A DNA stretch of 9,405 nucleotides from Alphaproteobacteria bacterium UBA2784 (GTDB taxonomy: Bacteria; Pseudomonadota; Alphaproteobacteria; Micropepsales; Micropepsaceae), in NCBI GenBank assembly GCA_002352285.1, contig DEIC01000013.1, positions 1-9,405 on the forward strand, written 5' to 3'. Position numbers and translations under genes: made by a program. Below, piece by piece: positions 7,218-9,405 of this stretch (positions within the stretch are counted from its first letter, which is position 1; each line of letters starts with the position of its first letter). The notes below the pieces were generated by a model, which saw nothing but the letters and a program-made list of their open reading frames with translations, was not told the DNA's origin and searched no databases.

Positions 7218-7907
7218 ATGAGCGAGAATGCCGGATCAGGCGCGGTACGGCCGCGCGATGCGGCCAGCCTCGTGCTCGTGCGCACCGACCCCGGAACGGG
7301 GATCCGCAGCGTGTTGATGGGCCGACGTCTCAAACGCGCCAGCTTCATTCCCGACATGTTCGTCTTTCCCGGCGGCCGCGTTGACGCTGAAGACGCCCGC
7401 ATCGCGCCCGCGCGCGCCCTGCCCGATGAAACGCTCGCGCGCCTTCATCTGGCGGGTCAAGCCAAACGCGCGCAGGCACTGGCCAACGCCGCCATTCGTG
7501 AAACCTTTGAAGAAACGGGTCTGGTGATCGGCGTCGCAACGCCGTTAGTCACTTCCGGCAGACATCATGGATGGCAGGAATTTGCCAAGAGTGGTCATGC
7601 GCCGGATCACGCGCCACTTCAGTTTCTGGGCCGCGCGATTACCCCACCCGAGAGTCCAAAGCGGTTTCATGCCCGCTTCTTTGTGGCCGATGGCGCGTGC
7701 GCGTCGGGAGCGCTGGCGGGTTCGGGCGAGTTGATCGAACTCGACTGGTATCCGATTGAGGCGGCCTTGCGCCTGCCCATCATCGACGTCACGGAGTTCA
7801 TGCTGCGGCGCGTGGCCGACGAAATCCATGCGGAACATGCTCCGCTCTTTTCCTATCGCCGGGGCAAACCGCTGAACCGCCCCGTGAAGCGCAAGTCCGG
7901 CCCATGA
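7218..7907 (+). CDS. Nudix hydrolase, NUDT19-like (second of a tandem pair)
   Basis: A 229-residue paralogue of the preceding gene. The same landmarks occur in the same order: VRPRDAASLVLVR, VLMGRR, FVFPGGRVD (48-56), AAIRETFEETGLVIG with the catalytic glutamates (94-101), and ITPPESPKRFHARFF (141-155). The insertion splitting the Nudix box is also kept. The two C-termini differ: this one ends in SYRRGKP and a basic tail. ATG 7218 is chosen because it follows the previous stop by 13 nt and gives an N-terminus aligning with the first copy; the longer open frame back to 7143 would overlap the first gene by 62 bases. TTGGAAC upstream is a weak ribosome site. The stop overlaps the next start (ATGA), tying it to the transporter. 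The substrate is unknown; CoA derivatives or other nucleoside diphosphates are family-level possibilities. Confidence 0.88.
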   Translation: MSENAGSGAVRPRDAASLVLVRTDPGTGIRSVLMGRRLKRASFIPDMFVFPGGRVDAEDARIAPARALPDETLARLHLAGQAKRAQALANAAIRETFEETGLVIGVATPLVTSGRHHGWQEFAKSGHAPDHAPLQFLGRAITPPESPKRFHARFFVADGACASGALAGSGELIELDWYPIEAALRLPIIDVTEFMLRRVADEIHAEHAPLFSYRRGKPLNRPVKRKSGP

Positions 7908-9061
7908 GCACGCAAGCCCTCTCGCGTGATCAGATGCGCGGCATTCTCGCCGCCTATTCCTGCGTCTTCGTGATGACGGTGGGGCTTGGCCTCACGCTGC
8001 CGCTCTTGCCGATCCTGATGGAACGCATGGGGGCCAGCGCAACACTGATCGGCCTGAACACCGCAATTGGGGGCCTCGCGCTGTTTGTCACCGCGCCGCT
8101 GGTGCCATGGGCCATGCGCGCGATGGGCGGCCGGAAATTCCTCAATGTCTGCTTTGTCATTTCGGCGTTGTCGTTGGCAGCCTTCCCGCTCATTCCCGAC
8201 ATCGCCATATGGTTCGTGCTGCGCTTTGTCCTCAATGCCGGATTGCAGGGCCTCTTTGTCGGCAGCGAAATCTGGATCAACCAGCTTGCGCCTGAAAGCC
8301 ACCGTGGCCGCATCATCGGCTTCTATGGTGCAATTGCGACGGCCGGATTTGCGATAGGCCCGCTCCTGCTCGGCCTTCTGGGAACAGAGGGGCCCGCCCC
8401 CTTCATGGCCGCAGCAGCCCTGATGATTGCAGGTTTCATTCCCGTGCTGGCCGGCCGCACCTTGCGCGCGCCCGAAAGTCATGACGGCACGCGTGGCGTC
8501 TGGCTCGCTTTGCTTGCCGTGCCGCTGCTGCATCTGGCTGGCCTCATCCACGCCGCCGCTGAATTGGGCATCTCCAGCTTTCTGCCGCTCTTTGCGATTG
8601 ACCAGGGCTTGAGCGAAGAGCGCGCCATCATCCTTCTGACAGCCTTTGGCTTTGGCAATGTGCTCCTTCAGATCCCGATTGGCTGGCTTGCTGATCGGAT
8701 GAACCGTCAACTGGTCCTCGCGAGCGCATGCCTGATTGCAGCAATGTGCGTCGCGGCACTTCCCCTGGCTGAAACCTTTGCCGCCATGCTGGCGATTGCG
8801 GTGATCGCGGGCGGCACCATTGTCGGCATCTACACGCTGGGGCTCACCATGATCGGCGCGCGGTTTCCCGGCGCGGCGGCCGCCAGCGCCAACGCGGCCT
8901 TTGCGCTGGCCTATGCGGGCGGCTCGATCCTGGGGCCGATGGGAACCGGCCTTGCAATGGATTCCTTTGGGAACAACGGCTTGCCGGTCGTCATCTGCTC
9001 CTTGACGGGGGCCTATGGCCTTGTTCTGCTTATGACAATCCGCTCTGCCCGCCGCGCTTGA
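7904..9061 (+). CDS. MFS transporter (YcaD-like)
   Basis: Inner-membrane major facilitator of 385 residues with about 12 predicted helices, in two similar halves joined near residues 185-200. Motif-A-like loops are visible in both: PWAMRAMGGRKFL (68-80) between helices 2 and 3, and GWLADRMNRQLVL (260-272) in the second half. SEIWINQLAPESHRGRIIGFYGA (121-143) and AELGISSFLPLFAIDQGLSEE in the seventh-helix region resemble the YcaD-like branch, whose substrates are mostly unknown. The ATG overlaps the stop of the second Nudix gene by 4 nt and has no good ribosome site of its own, so it is probably translated by coupling. The pairing suggests, without proving, that it moves a compound related to the Nudix reaction. 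Its stop codon is part of the proposed rpmG -35 element. Confidence 0.88.
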   Translation: MSTQALSRDQMRGILAAYSCVFVMTVGLGLTLPLLPILMERMGASATLIGLNTAIGGLALFVTAPLVPWAMRAMGGRKFLNVCFVISALSLAAFPLIPDIAIWFVLRFVLNAGLQGLFVGSEIWINQLAPESHRGRIIGFYGAIATAGFAIGPLLLGLLGTEGPAPFMAAAALMIAGFIPVLAGRTLRAPESHDGTRGVWLALLAVPLLHLAGLIHAAAELGISSFLPLFAIDQGLSEERAIILLTAFGFGNVLLQIPIGWLADRMNRQLVLASACLIAAMCVAALPLAETFAAMLAIAVIAGGTIVGIYTLGLTMIGARFPGAAAASANAAFALAYAGGSILGPMGTGLAMDSFGNNGLPVVICSLTGAYGLVLLMTIRSARRA

Positions 9062-9085
9062 CTTCACAAGCGCGATCAGTAGGTT
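9058..9085 (+). promoter_or_regulatory. Probable promoter of rpmG
   Basis: TTGACT (9058-9063), preceded by C as in the alphaproteobacterial CTTGAC form, a 16-nt spacer, then TAGGTT (9080-9085). The -35 overlaps the MFS stop codon, so rpmG can be transcribed on its own as well as by read-through. The leader of about 50 nt is GC-rich with short complementary blocks (GGGG at 9100-9103 region, CCCC near 9114) but no convincing terminator. Confidence 0.45.
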
Positions 9086-9139
9086 ACCCGCCTTTCCGGG
9101 GGTGGCATTCGCGCCCCTCACCCGCTTCAGAGTTTTGCC

Positions 9140-9307
9140 ATGGCCAAGCCAACCACAATCAAGATCCGCCTCAACAGCTCGGCAGACACCGGCTTCTTCT
9201 ATGTCACGAAGAAGAACAGCCGCACCCAGACTGAAAAGCTGACCATGCGCAAATACGACCCCGTCGCGCGCAAGCATGTCGAGTTCAAGGAAGGCAAGAT
9301 CAAGTAA
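9140..9307 (+). CDS. rpmG: 50S ribosomal protein L33
   Basis: Small basic protein of the large ribosomal subunit, located near the E site. It is complete at 55 residues, the standard alphaproteobacterial length, beginning MAKPTTIKIRLNSSADTGFF and ending KHVEFKEGKIK. The TGFFYVTKKN and MRKYDPVARKHV blocks are diagnostic. It has no cysteines, so it is the zinc-independent (C-) form normal for proteobacteria. It sits 78 nt after the MFS gene and has its own promoter and a strong terminator. The AGAG at 9131-9134 region is only a weak ribosome site. Confidence 0.97.
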   Translation: MAKPTTIKIRLNSSADTGFFYVTKKNSRTQTEKLTMRKYDPVARKHVEFKEGKIK

Positions 9308-9333
9308 TCAGTCTGCCATTCCGCAGAAACACG

Positions 9334-9370
9334 AACGCGCCCCGCCTGATGGCCGGGCGCGTTTTCATTT
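9334..9370 (+). terminator. Rho-independent terminator after rpmG
   Basis: A perfect 9-bp stem, AACGCGCCC (9334-9342) with GGGCGCGTT (9355-9363), is extended after one C-C mismatch by GCC/GGC around a TGAT loop and followed by a T-rich run (TTTTCATTT). It lies 26 nt after the rpmG stop. The opposite strand has a weaker T-rich tail, so it may also end the convergent gene on the right. Confidence 0.85.
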
Positions 9371-9381
9371 CAGGCTTGGGG

Positions 9382-9405
9382 TCAGGCGGCGTCAGCGACC
9401 ACGCG
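9382..9405 (-). CDS. C-terminal end of a convergent gene, possibly a GGDEF protein (PleD-like)
   Basis: Only seven codons and a TGA are inside the window, reading RVVADAA then stop on the minus strand. GGDEF diguanylate cyclase domains commonly end in GRNRVV followed by a few residues, and in alphaproteobacteria pleD, which encodes such a protein, is often near rpmG. The stop lies just beyond the rpmG terminator, as expected for a convergent neighbour. The identification is inference from a very short peptide and remembered gene order. Confidence 0.4.
   Translation of the reverse strand, partial: RVVADAA

Noticed and set aside
6422..7402. Minus-strand open frame (326 codons) opposite the Nudix genes
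   Set aside because: It is antisense to two recognised Nudix proteins, and its translation is Arg-rich without family features.
9086..9139. Riboswitch or attenuator in the rpmG leader
   Set aside because: Only short G-run/C-run pairings of 4-5 bp are visible, with mismatches and no T-run. This is expected by chance in GC-rich DNA.
7853..9277. Long minus-strand open frame (474 codons) opposite the MFS gene and rpmG
   Set aside because: It covers two clear plus-strand genes, its product is a Gln/Arg/His-rich low-complexity chain, and it has no ribosome site or domain.
9140..9307. Missing zinc-binding cysteines in L33 as a metal-stress adaptation
   Set aside because: Cysteine-free L33 is the ordinary form in proteobacteria, so it does not show a link with the neighbouring metal operon.

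Overview
The window reads as a GC-rich alphaproteobacterial chromosome segment. The best indicator is a 55-residue, cysteine-free ribosomal protein L33 of the MAKPTTIKIRLNS type found in Caulobacterales, Hyphomonadaceae and relatives. The GC-rich third codon positions and the NUDT19-like Nudix proteins beside it agree with this. The exact genus cannot be set from the sequence alone.

Left two-thirds (about 108-6366, minus strand): a complete heavy-metal efflux operon in the classical czcI-C-B-A order. It is transcribed right to left from a divergent intergenic region at about 6367-6505. The genes are a small secreted Cys-rich protein (CzcI-like), a TolC-family outer-membrane channel (CzcC), a lipoprotein-type periplasmic adaptor with a His/Asp/Glu-rich N-terminus (CzcB) and a 1061-residue RND pump (CzcA). 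Gaps are 29 nt, a 4-nt ATGA overlap and 9 nt, and three of the four genes have clear Shine-Dalgarno (SD) sites, so the tripartite pump looks translationally coordinated. The RND motif DFGLIVDGAVIIVEN, with acidic residues at exactly 402, 408 and 415, points to divalent cations (Zn/Co/Cd/Ni) rather than Cu/Ag. A further gene may begin 8 nt after czcA and run off the left edge. No regulator gene is in view.

Right third (6506-9405, plus strand): two tandem paralogous Nudix hydrolases of the NUDT19-like type, whose Nudix box is split by an insertion, then an MFS transporter whose start overlaps the second Nudix stop (ATGA). After these come rpmG (L33), with its own promoter overlapping the MFS stop codon, and a strong hairpin terminator. 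At the right edge the last seven codons of a minus-strand gene (RVVADAA, stop) converge on rpmG. They resemble the end of a GGDEF domain, possibly PleD, which is often found near rpmG in alphaproteobacteria.

Overall this is an accessory metal-resistance operon set back to back against a conserved housekeeping block. I found no mobile element, CRISPR array, tRNA or rRNA. No wholly new system is evident. The least characterised parts are the Cys-rich CzcI-like protein and the Nudix-Nudix-MFS cassette.
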